A stretch of DNA of 64,000 bases from positions 1 to 64,000 of the forward strand of contig CANRGM010000100.1 in the NCBI GenBank assembly GCA_947630155.1. Reading direction: 5' to 3'. The notes beneath the pieces were generated by a model. That model was not told the origin of the DNA. It worked only from the letters and a program-made list of their open reading frames with translations, and searched no databases. Positions within the stretch are counted from its first letter, which is position 1; each line of letters opens with the position of its first letter. Shown one piece after another: positions 36,818 to 46,056 of the stretch. A program made the position numbers and the translations under genes. Source of the stretch: an uncultured Clostridia bacterium. Its GTDB lineage: Bacteria; Bacillota; Clostridia; TANB77; CAG-508.

Positions 36818-38768
36818 ATAAGTAAAAAATTATTAATAATAATTGCATTAGTATTAAGTGTAATTATAACAGCATATTTTTCTGTTAGCTTACACTTTAT
36901 ATTAAGTAAAAACTTTAATGAATTACTACATCTTAATGTAGAATTGTTAATAAATACAATATTGAATAATAGAAGAGTGCTATTAATGTTTGGAGTATCT
37001 GAACTTGTAATAGCATCTTTTTTATTGCTATTTTCAAACAAAAGCAAAAATATATACCATAGTGACAAAATAAAAATAACAGACAAAATTGAAGTACCAA
37101 AACCAGTAGGTGAAGGGCAACACGGAACTTCGTGGTGGCTTAATAAAAAGGATTATAACAAAATTTTTAAATGTAATGTAATTAATAGAAATAAGCCATA
37201 TAATGAAGTTTCTTTTGATTCAGGTGGAGTAATTGTTAATTACGAAAGAGAGAATAATTTAGAGAAAATTTATTATATAGATAGCAATTTGCACTTGTGT
37301 ATTGTAGGAAGTTCAGGCTCTGGAAAGAGTCGTTCCATTATAATTCCTACAATAACAATGCTACGGATTATCTCGGTGAGAATATGTTTATTTCAGATGT
37401 TAAAGGCGAGTTATACTTATATACTGCAGATAAATTAAAAGAGCTGGGGTATGATGTAATTGCAATTGATTATATAAATTTTCTAAAAAGTAACTACTAT
37501 AATTATTTAGATATTATTATAAATGCAGTAGATGACAACAATGTACCACTTGCAGAGAGTTTAATAAATGATTTAGTAAATGTTCTAGTTGAATCAAACG
37601 AGAAAACAGAGCCAATATGGAAAAACGGAGAGCAGTCTGTTATTAAAACAGCACTTATGGCTGTTATATTAGAGAACAAAGGAAAAAGAGAATATCAAAC
37701 TTTAGCAAATGCTTACTATTTTGTAGCTGAAATGTTTAAGCCTGATGGAAGTGGAAAAATGCCAATTGATGAATATATGGATTCAAAAAGTGCTGATGAT
37801 CCAATTAAAAAGTTTTATGCAGTAGCTCGGAACTGCACCTTCTAAAACGAGAGGGAGCTTTGTGGCTGCAGCACTTTCTACATTACAAATGTTTATCAAT
37901 GAATATGTTGCTAATAATACACAAAAGTCAGACTTTGATTTAAAAAGTTTTGCTAAAAAGAAAACTGCAATATATGTACTACTTCCTGATGATAGGGATA
38001 CATATCACAAATTAGGAAGTTTATTGATTCAACAATTATATACTGCCTTAGTTGAAACAAGTAGAGAAGAAGGTGGAGAACTTGGTATAAGGATGAATTT
38101 TATACTTGATGAGTTCTCGAATTTCACAAAAATAGATTCATTTCAAAGTATGCTAACAGTTTCAAGAGGTAGAAATATAAGGTTTATTATATGCTTACAA
38201 AGTTTTGCACAACTAGAGGAACGATACGGAAAAGAGGGATCACAAAATATTCTAGATAACTGTGCTTGGATGTATTTAAAATCTAGCAATATTGATACTG
38301 CAAGTAAAGTTTCAGAAAAACTTCGGAACATACACAACACAAGCGTATGGAGAAAGCAGTAATAGTAATATCAAATATGATAATTCAAGCAGTAGTATGA
38401 GTTTGATTTCTAGAAAGTTATTAACACCAGATGAAGTATTAAGAATTGAAAATCCATATGTATTAGTAATGATAGCAGGAAAACCACCTGCTATTTGCTA
38501 TATACCTGATATTTCAAAAATGCATTTCAATAAACTTAATGAAATGGGTACACAAGAGGAAAATCAAAAATTAAGAATTAAGAGAGAAAACGAAAGAAAA
38601 GTAAGACCGATATCTAAAATAAAAATATGGGATATTTGGAATAAATTATCACAAGACATTGACGAAGAGGAAGATGAATTCACCAATGAGGATTTAGAAG
38701 AAATGCGAAATAAAATTAAAAGTAATAGCAGAAGGGAGAAAGTGATAAGTGGAAAAAATAAAAAGTAA
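36818..38768 (+). CDS. virD4: Type IV coupling protein VirD4/TraG, four +1 recodings at CGG
   Basis: The ATPase that brings the relaxosome to the secretion channel. Two N-terminal helices are followed by Walker A GSSGSGKS (about residue 165) and Walker B FILDEF. The reading frame breaks four times, each time at an in-frame CGG: 37364, 37374, 37828 and 38324. Dropping each C gives TITMLGLSGENMFISDVKGEL, AVAGTAPSKTRGSF and EKLGTYTTQAYGES, all TraG-like, and one 648-residue protein ending at 38768. An AAAGGAG site lies ten bases before an ATA at 36818, the likely start; the first ATG in frame (36734) has no binding site. Overlaps the next gene by 20 bases. Confidence 0.85.
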
Positions 38769-39114
38769 ATTTAATAAAATTTTAACTGCAATATTAGTTA
38801 CAATTCCTTTATTTGCAACTAGAATGATGGTTTATGCTGAAGGTGAAGAAGGAGAGGCACAGCAAACAGGATTAAATGCAAGTAAATTAGTAATTGGAAC
38901 ACAAAATCTAGTACAGGCAATAATAGGTTGGTTAACTGGTATTAGTTTAACAATTTGTGGAGGATACTTCATCTACTATGTTTATTGTTTAAAAACTAAT
39001 GATGAAGGTGAGAGACGAAGGAATATGCAGAATATTAAAACCACATTAATAGCAATGATTATAATAACCTGTGGATTAGCATTAATAGATACAATTTTAG
39101 GATTCTATAAATAA
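38749..39114 (+). CDS. Maff2-type conjugative pilin-like protein (VirB2 analogue)
   Basis: A 121-residue protein with an N-terminal signal-like helix ending VYAEG, then two hydrophobic helices (LVQAIIGWLTGISLTICGGYFIYYVY and TTLIAMIIITCGLALIDTILGFY) joined by a basic loop GERRRNMQ. This topology and position between virD4 and virB6 match Maff2/TrbC-like proteins of Firmicute conjugation systems. GTG start preceded by GGGAG, inside the virD4 3' end. Confidence 0.7.
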   Translation: MEKIKSKFNKILTAILVTIPLFATRMMVYAEGEEGEAQQTGLNASKLVIGTQNLVQAIIGWLTGISLTICGGYFIYYVYCLKTNDEGERRRNMQNIKTTLIAMIIITCGLALIDTILGFYK

Positions 39115-39133
39115 ATGGAAGAGGTGATGCTAA

Positions 39134-39992
39134 TTGACTGATATGCTTGTTGAATTAATACAAAACTTTGTTAATGGAGCAGAATCAACACTAAATTCAT
39201 TATTTAATAGTATGCTCAATTTAGTATTTTTCATAGAACGAGAAATAATGTATGTTTCAGTTGATGATAATGCTTTTTTTGGACGCTCTATTGTAACAAC
39301 AAAAATTGATTTTAACGAAATATATCAAGTTATATTCAATTATGCTACATACATTTTAGTTATTGTATTTATTTTTAAAGCAATAAAAATCTACTTCCTG
39401 ATGCGAGAACGGAGATAGTGAGCAGAATCCAATGCAATTAGTTATTGGAATGCTGAAAGCAATAATTGTAATGATATGTTTTAAAGAAATTTACTCAATT
39501 GGAGTAGGTGTTTTAAAAGAATTTTTAAATGCAATTTTAAATGTAATGAGTGTGCAACCAACGAATTTAGCAGAGAGTTTGTCAAATAATATTCAGGGTG
39601 GAATATTTACTGCAGTAGCAGTTTTGGTATTGCTTATATGTTGGCTGATGTTAATTTGTCAATTTATTATGAAGGGTGTGGAATTGCTAGTTATGAGAAT
39701 AGCGATTCCTTTTGCAACAATAGGATTATTGAATTCTGATAATGGTGTATTCCCTGATTATATTAGAACTTTTTTAATGACAGCCTTTACTGTTGTAATT
39801 CAATTAACATTGCTAAATTTATCTATTGCAACATTGCTTATGAATAAACTAATTTATGGAATAGCAATTGCAATTGTGGCAGTAAATACACCAAATATGC
39901 TTTCAAAATATATGGTAAGACCAACAGGGAATATTGTAACACAAGCAGGAAATACGGCAAGAAGTATCCGAGCATTATTGCCGAGAAAGTGA
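39134..39992 (+). CDS. VirB6-like conjugation channel protein, with +1 recoding at CGG
   Basis: A polytopic mating-channel protein. A TTG at 39134, after GAGGTGATG, begins a 92-codon segment with a hydrophobic helix ending IYFLMRE. The next codon is CGG (39410-39412); read normally it stops two codons later. Skipping the C gives E-G-D-S-E-Q-N-P-M-Q-L-V, equivalent to the R-D-G-D-P-E-x-x-P-L motif of this family, and continues through five helices to 39992, 285 residues in all. No binding site precedes the internal ATG at 39432, which argues against two genes. Confidence 0.82.
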
Positions 39993-39998
39993 GGCTAA

Positions 39999-40649
39999 AT
40001 GAATACATTAAAAGAGATAATTGGAATTCTAAAAATTATTGGAATTTCAATTGCAGGAATAACATTTATTATTTTGATGTTAAAAGTGGCTACAGAGCCT
40101 GAATATAAAGAACGATACATAAAACTCACAAAGCATTTATTAATGGCAACAATATTAATAACCATTTCATTGTCTTTAATAGATTTGCCAAAACAATATT
40201 ATGGAAGTAAAGTTGAAATTGTCGATGATATCAAAACAGAAGCAACCATAAAAGAGCTCAAAGATAAGGATTGTCAAGATAGAGAAACAGTAAATGTAAA
40301 TGGAAGATGGTATGTTGTAACTGATAGAGGTATGAAAATTGCAGGGCTTACTGATAATGATTCACTAGATAATGTAACTTATGTAGGTTTCTACAGCACA
40401 GAAAAAGTTGTTGAAAATGTATGCTTTTTACGACCATTTAGTGATTGTCAGGGAGTAACAAAAGGTTTATTTGCAGATATTAGATATTACAGAGATTCAG
40501 ATGGATTAATATTTTCAAGAGATTGTACATATTCACAATATCAAAACCTAAAAGAAGAACAACGACAAAAAGAGCAAAAAGAAAAAGAAGAGCAGATGAA
40601 ACAGCAGACTCAACAGCAAAATAGCAACAATAATGGAGGTGGACAATAA
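39999..40649 (+). CDS. Conjugation-operon membrane protein of unknown function
   Basis: A 216-residue protein with two N-terminal helices, an extracytoplasmic domain with four or five Cys residues (DCQD, VCFL, DCQG, DCTY) that could form disulfides, and a Gln/Lys/Glu/Asn-rich tail. It lies six bases after virB6 and three before prgI, so it is probably a structural component of the transfer apparatus. I do not recognise the family. Confidence 0.6.
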   Translation: MNTLKEIIGILKIIGISIAGITFIILMLKVATEPEYKERYIKLTKHLLMATILITISLSLIDLPKQYYGSKVEIVDDIKTEATIKELKDKDCQDRETVNVNGRWYVVTDRGMKIAGLTDNDSLDNVTYVGFYSTEKVVENVCFLRPFSDCQGVTKGLFADIRYYRDSDGLIFSRDCTYSQYQNLKEEQRQKEQKEKEEQMKQQTQQQNSNNNGGGQ

Positions 40650-40652
40650 AAT

Positions 40653-41030
40653 ATGAGTGAAAAAAGACTAATAAAAATACCTAGACAGATAAGATTAAAA
40701 ACTGAATTCTTTGAAGGCTTTGGAATGGAGGAATTAATAAAAACGTTAATTGCAGGAGGTATTTCAGCAGTTATCTCATATATTTTTTATAAAATTACAG
40801 GTCAGACCATTATTGCTACTCTGATTGTAATAGGAGTAATAGTAGTTTCAGTAATAGTTCTAATAAAAGGCAACAACAATTTTTCTATGGCAGAAAAAAT
40901 AAAAAATATTGTAAAATATGAGTTTATGCAAAAAGATTTTTACTACGAAAGAGGTGGTGTAAATAATAAAATTATTTCAAAAGAAAAACATAAAAACTTT
41001 GAACGAATTTTTAAATATTCAAAGAATTGA
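40653..41030 (+). CDS. PrgI-family protein (VirB3 analogue)
   Basis: A 125-residue protein beginning with IKIPRQIRLKTEFFEGFGMEEL and two adjacent hydrophobic helices, the pattern of PrgI-family conjugation proteins that act with VirB4. GGAGGTGG precedes its ATG. Its 3' end overlaps the start of the next gene. Confidence 0.75.
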   Translation: MSEKRLIKIPRQIRLKTEFFEGFGMEELIKTLIAGGISAVISYIFYKITGQTIIATLIVIGVIVVSVIVLIKGNNNFSMAEKIKNIVKYEFMQKDFYYERGGVNNKIISKEKHKNFERIFKYSKN

Positions 41031-41565
41031 TGAGAATTATTTGTACACATTAGATGGACAGGTAATTCTCTTTTTAAAGGTCTTTCCAATAAATATTGAC
41101 CTTTTAACAGAAGATGAAATGGAGTCAAAAATGGATTTAATGAATATTGAATTAAGTTCAGAAAGTAATCAATATAAAATTTTAATAATCCCAAGAGCAG
41201 TTGATATTTCAGATCATATACACGAGCAACAAGAGTTAAAGGATTTGGCAAATGATGATATTAGTATTTATATTATTAATAACAGGATTATTTCAACGAC
41301 GAAAATGGTTGAAAATAGAAACATTAGGGAAAACGAATTTTATATTATGATTTATGACAAAACAAAAGATAACATTGAAATAGATTTAGAAAAACGAGCT
41401 AATAGTTGGATTAGCAAATTAAAAAATTCAGGTTATGAAAGTGAAATATTGAATAAAAGAGAAATAATTCTACTTATAAAAAGTTTCACAATACCAGAAT
41501 TTGCAAGAGTTGAAGACACAGATTATGATAACAACATTGTTAGAATAACAAGGAAAGGAGTTTAA
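40963..41565 (+). CDS. VirB4 N-terminal-like conjugation protein, probable AUA start
   Basis: A roughly 200-residue protein resembling the stand-alone N-domain of Firmicute VirB4 systems (GQVILFLKVFPINIDLLTEDEME, IPRAVDISDHI, FYIMIYDK). The frame begins right after a stop at 40960; GAGGTG (40951-40956) precedes ATA codons at 40963 and 40966, and the encoded KLFQKKNIKTLNEFLNIQ is the expected family N-terminus. The first conventional start is TTG at 40999, without a binding site. It ends by overlapping the methyltransferase ATG. Confidence 0.65.
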   Translation: MIKLFQKKNIKTLNEFLNIQRIDENYLYTLDGQVILFLKVFPINIDLLTEDEMESKMDLMNIELSSESNQYKILIIPRAVDISDHIHEQQELKDLANDDISIYIINNRIISTTKMVENRNIRENEFYIMIYDKTKDNIEIDLEKRANSWISKLKNSGYESEILNKREIILLIKSFTIPEFARVEDTDYDNNIVRITRKGV

Positions 41566-42278
41566 TGTTACAAACAAATGAAATATACAACATGGATTGT
41601 ATGGAAGGAGTACGATTATTAGATGACAAAAGCATAGATTTGGTGGTTATGGATCCACCATATTTACTTGATTTACAAAAGATTAAAAATACAACTAGTA
41701 TTAATAATTATGCCAATGAATTATTAGATTTAAAAGATGGATTTGATTTAAAAATACTTGATTTATTAATACCAAAAATGAAAAAAATTAATATGTATAT
41801 CTATTGTTCTAAAAGGCAGATAAAACAACTATTGGAGTATTTTATGAATAAGGGGTGTAACTATGAGTTACTAACTTGGCATAAACAAAATCCAAGCCCA
41901 TTAACGAATAATAACTATTTGCCTGATACTGAATATATAGTTTTTGCAAGAGAAAAAGGGGTTAAATTATATGGCAATTACTATACAAAACGAAAGTATT
42001 ATATTTCAGGTGTTAATCAAGTTGATAAGAAAAAATATAAGCATCCAACAATAAAGCCATTAGCTTTTATTGAAAATCATATTGTTAATTCAAGCAAGGA
42101 AGGTGATTTGGTTCTAGATTGCTATTGTGGAAGTGGTACGACATTAGTTGCAGCATTAAAGAATAATAGAAATTACATAGGTTTTGAAATTAATAAAGAG
42201 TATTACGAAATAGCAAAGAAAAGAATTGAGGATACTAAAGCAGAAATGGAGGGTATAGTTGAAGAAGATTCAAAATGA
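41565..42278 (+). CDS. DNA methyltransferase embedded in the conjugation operon
   Basis: A 237-residue SAM-dependent DNA amino-methyltransferase of the N6-adenine/N4-cytosine beta-type order: catalytic DPPY (VVMDPPYLLD, near residue 30) first, and the SAM-binding DCYCGSGTT near residue 182. No restriction gene is adjacent, so it may protect the element or regulate it. The ATG overlaps the previous stop, and its own 3' end carries the virB4 TTG and binding site, so it is translationally nested between the two VirB4 pieces. Confidence 0.88.
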   Translation: MLQTNEIYNMDCMEGVRLLDDKSIDLVVMDPPYLLDLQKIKNTTSINNYANELLDLKDGFDLKILDLLIPKMKKINMYIYCSKRQIKQLLEYFMNKGCNYELLTWHKQNPSPLTNNNYLPDTEYIVFAREKGVKLYGNYYTKRKYYISGVNQVDKKKYKHPTIKPLAFIENHIVNSSKEGDLVLDCYCGSGTTLVAALKNNRNYIGFEINKEYYEIAKKRIEDTKAEMEGIVEEDSK

Positions 42279-44041
42279 TTATGAACTTATCGATTTAGTA
42301 ACTCCAATTCGGTGGATTAAAATTTGACAGAACAAAATTATATTTTGGAGATAGATTCGCAAGAATTTATACAATAATGCATTACCCTGCAAATGTTGAA
42401 ATTGGTTGGATGGCGAAACTAATTGAAAGTTGTGGAGCAATATGTTCAGTTAATATAGAGCCTGTTGATAATTCGGAACTTGTTGAAAGTTTGGATTCAA
42501 GAATAAGAGATGCTTCAGGTTTAGCTAAAATTTCAAAAAATGAATCAACTAAACAATTACGAGAAATGGAAGTAAAAGAGGCATCAGATATTATAAACAG
42601 AATGATAAATAATAATGAGGTTGTATCTTACTTAACTATCTATATTTACATTACTGCACAAGAGGAAAGTGAATTAAATAGTAGATGTAAGGAAGTTGAA
42701 AGAGAGGTGCAAAAGCTAAAACTAAAAATTAGACCTGTGACAAACTTTTTGTTGCAGAGTGGGTTTAAGGCTGTAGCACCTTTCTTCACAATTCAAGAAG
42801 ATTTATCAAAACATTTTAAAAGAAATATATTAACATCAACTTTTTCAGGTGGATTCTTATTTAATACTAATACTTTTATAGATAAGGAAGGCTATTATTT
42901 AGGAATTAATCAAAATGGAGGAATTGTAATATTTAATATGTGGCAGAAAGATTCAGACAGAACTAATAGTAATATGGTTGTTACAGGAAGTTCAGGCTCT
43001 GGAAAGAGTTTAGCTATAAAACATATAATTTACAACGAATACCCAAGAAGCAACATATTAATAATAGATGCCGAAGATGAGTACACATATTTAGCTAATA
43101 ACCTAAATGGTAAGATTATAAAATGTGGAGGAAGTAATAATGGTCAAATTTTAAATCCGTTGCAAATTAGAGTAACAAAAGATGATGAAGACAAGAATGA
43201 GTTTACATTGCATTTTCAATTTTTACATACATTTTTTGAAATATTATTCCCAAGCTTAAATGATATGGATTTTTCAATATTAGATTTAGCTTTGGAGCAA
43301 TTATACAAAAAGTTCAATATAACAAGAAATACAGATATAACAAAGTTACAGAATACAGATTTTCCTATTTTGGAGGATTTGTATTCTTTTTTAGAAGAAA
43401 AACAAAATACAGAACACAATAAAAAGTATGAAAAATTAATTTCACTACTTCGACCAATAGCAATTGGTCAGGCATCTTGTATTTGGAATGGTTATACAAA
43501 TGTAAAAGTTGACACAAAACTAACAGTATTTAATACGAAAGATATGCAAGAATTTCAAATTCAATATAAAAGAGCACAGTATTACAACATAATGTCATAT
43601 GCTTGGGAGCATTTAAGTAAAAACAAGGAAGAGAAAAGCATATTAATTGCAGATGAATGTCACGTTTTAGTTGACCCTAATATACCACAAACATTGGAGT
43701 ATGTTAGAAATATAAGTAAAAGGGCAAGAAAATATAATTCAAGTATTATAGTGATTACTCAATCAATTGAGGATTTTTTGAATGAAAAAATCAAATTATA
43801 TGGTCAAACACTATTAGCAAATAGTACATATAAAATGTTTTTTAAAATGGATGGTCAAGATTTAAGAGATGTAGTTAAAACATTTGGATTATCGAAAAAG
43901 GAGGAGCAGTTAATATTTAATAGTAAACGAGGAGAATGTCTTTTAAATGCAGGAACACGAAAAATATTTGCAACACTAAAAATACCAATTGAGGAGTTAC
44001 GATTGATAGACGAAAATTTTAAAAATGGAGTAAAAAGATGA
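42259..44041 (+). CDS. virB4: VirB4 conjugation ATPase, with +1 recoding at CGG
   Basis: The motor ATPase of the secretion channel. A TTG at 42259, directly after an in-frame TAG and preceded by GGAGGG, starts the frame; codon 18 is CGG (42310-42312). Reading it normally ends the protein five codons later. Skipping the C gives TPIGGLKFDRTKLYFGDRFARIY, matching the S-P-G-G-I/L...G-D-x-x-x-R motif of VirB4. Walker A GSSGSGKS (about residue 242) and Walker B ILIADE (about 464) follow. The recoded protein is 593 residues. The first internal ATG (42377) would lose the conserved GG motif. Confidence 0.85.
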
Positions 44042-44628
44042 CATTAAAAACAAGAATAATAATAGGAATAGTTTTATTTATTTTAATAGTTGGTGCAGGA
44101 TATTCTGCTAAAAAAGTACATATACCAAAAACAAGCAAAACATCATTTGAAACAGAAAATCAAACAACAATAAGCCAAGATGAAGAGATGGGAGAGATTG
44201 TTTATAAAGGAAAATTTATGATACCAGTTGAAAACTTTATAAAAGTAACAAGTAAATTTGGAGGAAGAGTAGACCCTATAAAAAATATTAAAAGCTCACA
44301 TTCAGGCATTGATTTGGTTGGAAAAATTGGAAGTAATGTTATGTGTGTTTTAGATGGAGAAATAACTTGGGCAGGATGGCAAAATAGTTATGGCAATTGT
44401 GTTGAAGTTAAGCATAGAAAAGAAGATGGAACAGTTTTCTATACATTTTATGCTCATATGAGGAATGACTCATTAAGAGTTACAAAAGGTCAAAAAGTTG
44501 TAAAAGGTCAAATTATTGGAACGCAGGGAACAACTGGGGATTCAACAGGAGACCATGTTCACTTTGAAATTAGAAAAACTGATAAAAGCAAAATAGATCC
44601 TGCACCATATTTATTTGAAGAAATATAG
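44038..44628 (+). CDS. M23 peptidoglycan endopeptidase
   Basis: A 196-residue membrane-anchored zinc endopeptidase: an N-terminal helix, then SKFGGRVDP, HSGIDL with the first zinc ligands, and HVHFEIR near the C-terminus. In Firmicute conjugation systems this kind of enzyme (like TcpG/VirB1) opens the cell wall for the channel. Its ATG overlaps the virB4 stop (ATGA). Confidence 0.9.
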   Translation: MTLKTRIIIGIVLFILIVGAGYSAKKVHIPKTSKTSFETENQTTISQDEEMGEIVYKGKFMIPVENFIKVTSKFGGRVDPIKNIKSSHSGIDLVGKIGSNVMCVLDGEITWAGWQNSYGNCVEVKHRKEDGTVFYTFYAHMRNDSLRVTKGQKVVKGQIIGTQGTTGDSTGDHVHFEIRKTDKSKIDPAPYLFEEI

Positions 44629-44644
44629 AAGGGAGAATAAAATA

Positions 44645-45097
44645 GTGAAAAAATTTAATTATGAATTTTATACAAGAGAAGAAATGGCAGATATAGGAAA
44701 AAATAAAGGATTTTTTTTCATTGAAACATCAAACGGAGATAACTTTATAATTGCTAAAGATGATTTAGCAGATTTTATAGTTCTTGAAGCAACAAGATGT
44801 GTGCAGTCTGTGGATATGGAAGTATTTGTTCCTAATCCTGAAAAAGATACACCAATAATAACAACTTACGGATGGTTTTTAAATAAAGCTAATCCAGTTT
44901 TAAGAAATGAAATAATAGATAGATTGGTCAAATTGCAAACAAATAAGGCAGTACCTAGAAATGTAAAAATCTTTGATAATGATATTTTTTTAGAAATGAA
45001 TGTAGAAGATTTTGGAGATGAAAAAGGGAAAACACTTCAATATGATAAATTTTTTAAAAAATATTATGAATCTGAAGAGGAGTTAGAATTAGAATAA
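44645..45097 (+). CDS. Unknown conjugation-operon protein
   Basis: A 150-residue soluble protein starting at GTG 44645 behind GGGAG. It contains TREEMADIGKNKGFFFIETSNGD and ITTYGWFLNKANPVLR but no family that I know. It ends with SEEELELE, another acidic tail similar to the tails on the antirestriction-like proteins. It overlaps the next start codon (ATGA). Confidence 0.55.
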   Translation: MKKFNYEFYTREEMADIGKNKGFFFIETSNGDNFIIAKDDLADFIVLEATRCVQSVDMEVFVPNPEKDTPIITTYGWFLNKANPVLRNEIIDRLVKLQTNKAVPRNVKIFDNDIFLEMNVEDFGDEKGKTLQYDKFFKKYYESEEELELE

Positions 45098-45297
45098 TGA
45101 GCAATAAAATGAAAGAAATTATATTTTATTCAATAATTACAATAATGTTAATATTGATTTGTATGCTGAATAAGTATGTTTGGAAGTTTGGAGAAGATTC
45201 TAAAAATGAAACAAATGTTGAAACTAACACACAACAAATGCTAGAAGTAAATGGAAAAAAGTACAATGTTCCTTATGAAGAGGAATGGTTAGATTAG
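45097..45297 (+). CDS. Small single-helix membrane protein
   Basis: A 66-residue protein with one N-terminal membrane helix (IIFYSIITIMLILICML) and a polar C-terminal half. The start overlaps the previous stop, and the stop is 26 bases before the next gene. Part of the transfer operon by position; function unknown. Confidence 0.6.
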   Translation: MSNKMKEIIFYSIITIMLILICMLNKYVWKFGEDSKNETNVETNTQQMLEVNGKKYNVPYEEEWLD

Positions 45298-45323
45298 TAA
45301 AAAATAAGCAAGGAGGAGGGAAA

Positions 45324-46055
45324 ATGTTAGGGTATATTGCAGATAAAGAAATGTCTAATATTATTGAAAGAGTTTGTAAGAAGAACAACATATTAATACT
45401 AGATAAACAGGAAAATGAAACTGATTTGAATCAGTATTGTAAAGAAACTAAAATAAATTTTAAATTGATTAAATACTTAATAATTGATTTAAATTTAATA
45501 AAAAATGATGAAAGTGAAATAATAAAAAGCATTTATAATTTATCAACATTATATGCAAGTACAAGAATTATAATACTAGCACCAGAATATGAAGATAATA
45601 GTGCAGTATTAAACGGTTTGTATGATATGGAAATTTACAACATAATAAATGATAGTCAGATAGAATTAATAGAAGAAAAAATCAATATAGCATTGAGTAA
45701 AACAGGCTTAACTAAAAAAGATTCTATAAAATTCAAAAGAGTTGAAAATGAAATAAAACAAAAGAATAAATTTTCTGTAATATTAGAAAAGGTTAAAAGT
45801 GTAATTGTAAAGGCTAGAGATAAAGTAAAAAAGTTAATAAAACATAATAAGAATAAAATAAAAAAAGAAAAATCTGAAACACATCAAATTGATGGTGTTT
45901 ATTTTTTTGATTTTTTTAAAGAAGTTACAGAAAAAACAATAAAATTTGTTTATAAAATTATAATATGGGGATTTGCCTTTATAGGTATGACCACTTTGTT
46001 TAACGCAGAATTAAGGCACTTACTCGAATACATTATTGGATTAGGAGGCAATTAA
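45324..46055 (+). CDS. Unknown protein with receiver-like N-domain and C-terminal membrane helix
   Basis: A 243-residue protein. The N-terminal 130 residues alternate beta strands and helices (NILILDK, YLIIDLNLI, RIIILAPEY, IYNIIND), like a CheY-type or P-loop-like Rossmann domain without catalytic motifs. A very basic linker and a C-terminal helix (IIIWGFAFIGMTTLF) follow. AAGGAGGAGG precedes the ATG at 45324. Probably a membrane-attached assembly factor of the transfer or surface-protein cluster. Confidence 0.55.
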   Translation: MLGYIADKEMSNIIERVCKKNNILILDKQENETDLNQYCKETKINFKLIKYLIIDLNLIKNDESEIIKSIYNLSTLYASTRIIILAPEYEDNSAVLNGLYDMEIYNIINDSQIELIEEKINIALSKTGLTKKDSIKFKRVENEIKQKNKFSVILEKVKSVIVKARDKVKKLIKHNKNKIKKEKSETHQIDGVYFFDFFKEVTEKTIKFVYKIIIWGFAFIGMTTLFNAELRHLLEYIIGLGGN

Positions 46056-46056
46056 A

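Noticed and set aside
39134..39992. Two separate VirB6-region genes
   Set aside because: The second has no ribosome binding site, and the family motif spans the junction when the C of CGG is skipped.
42313..42322. A-run slippage in virB4
   Set aside because: Correcting the A run gives RWIKFD, whereas skipping the C of CGG gives IGGLKFD with the conserved Gly-Gly, which fits VirB4 better.
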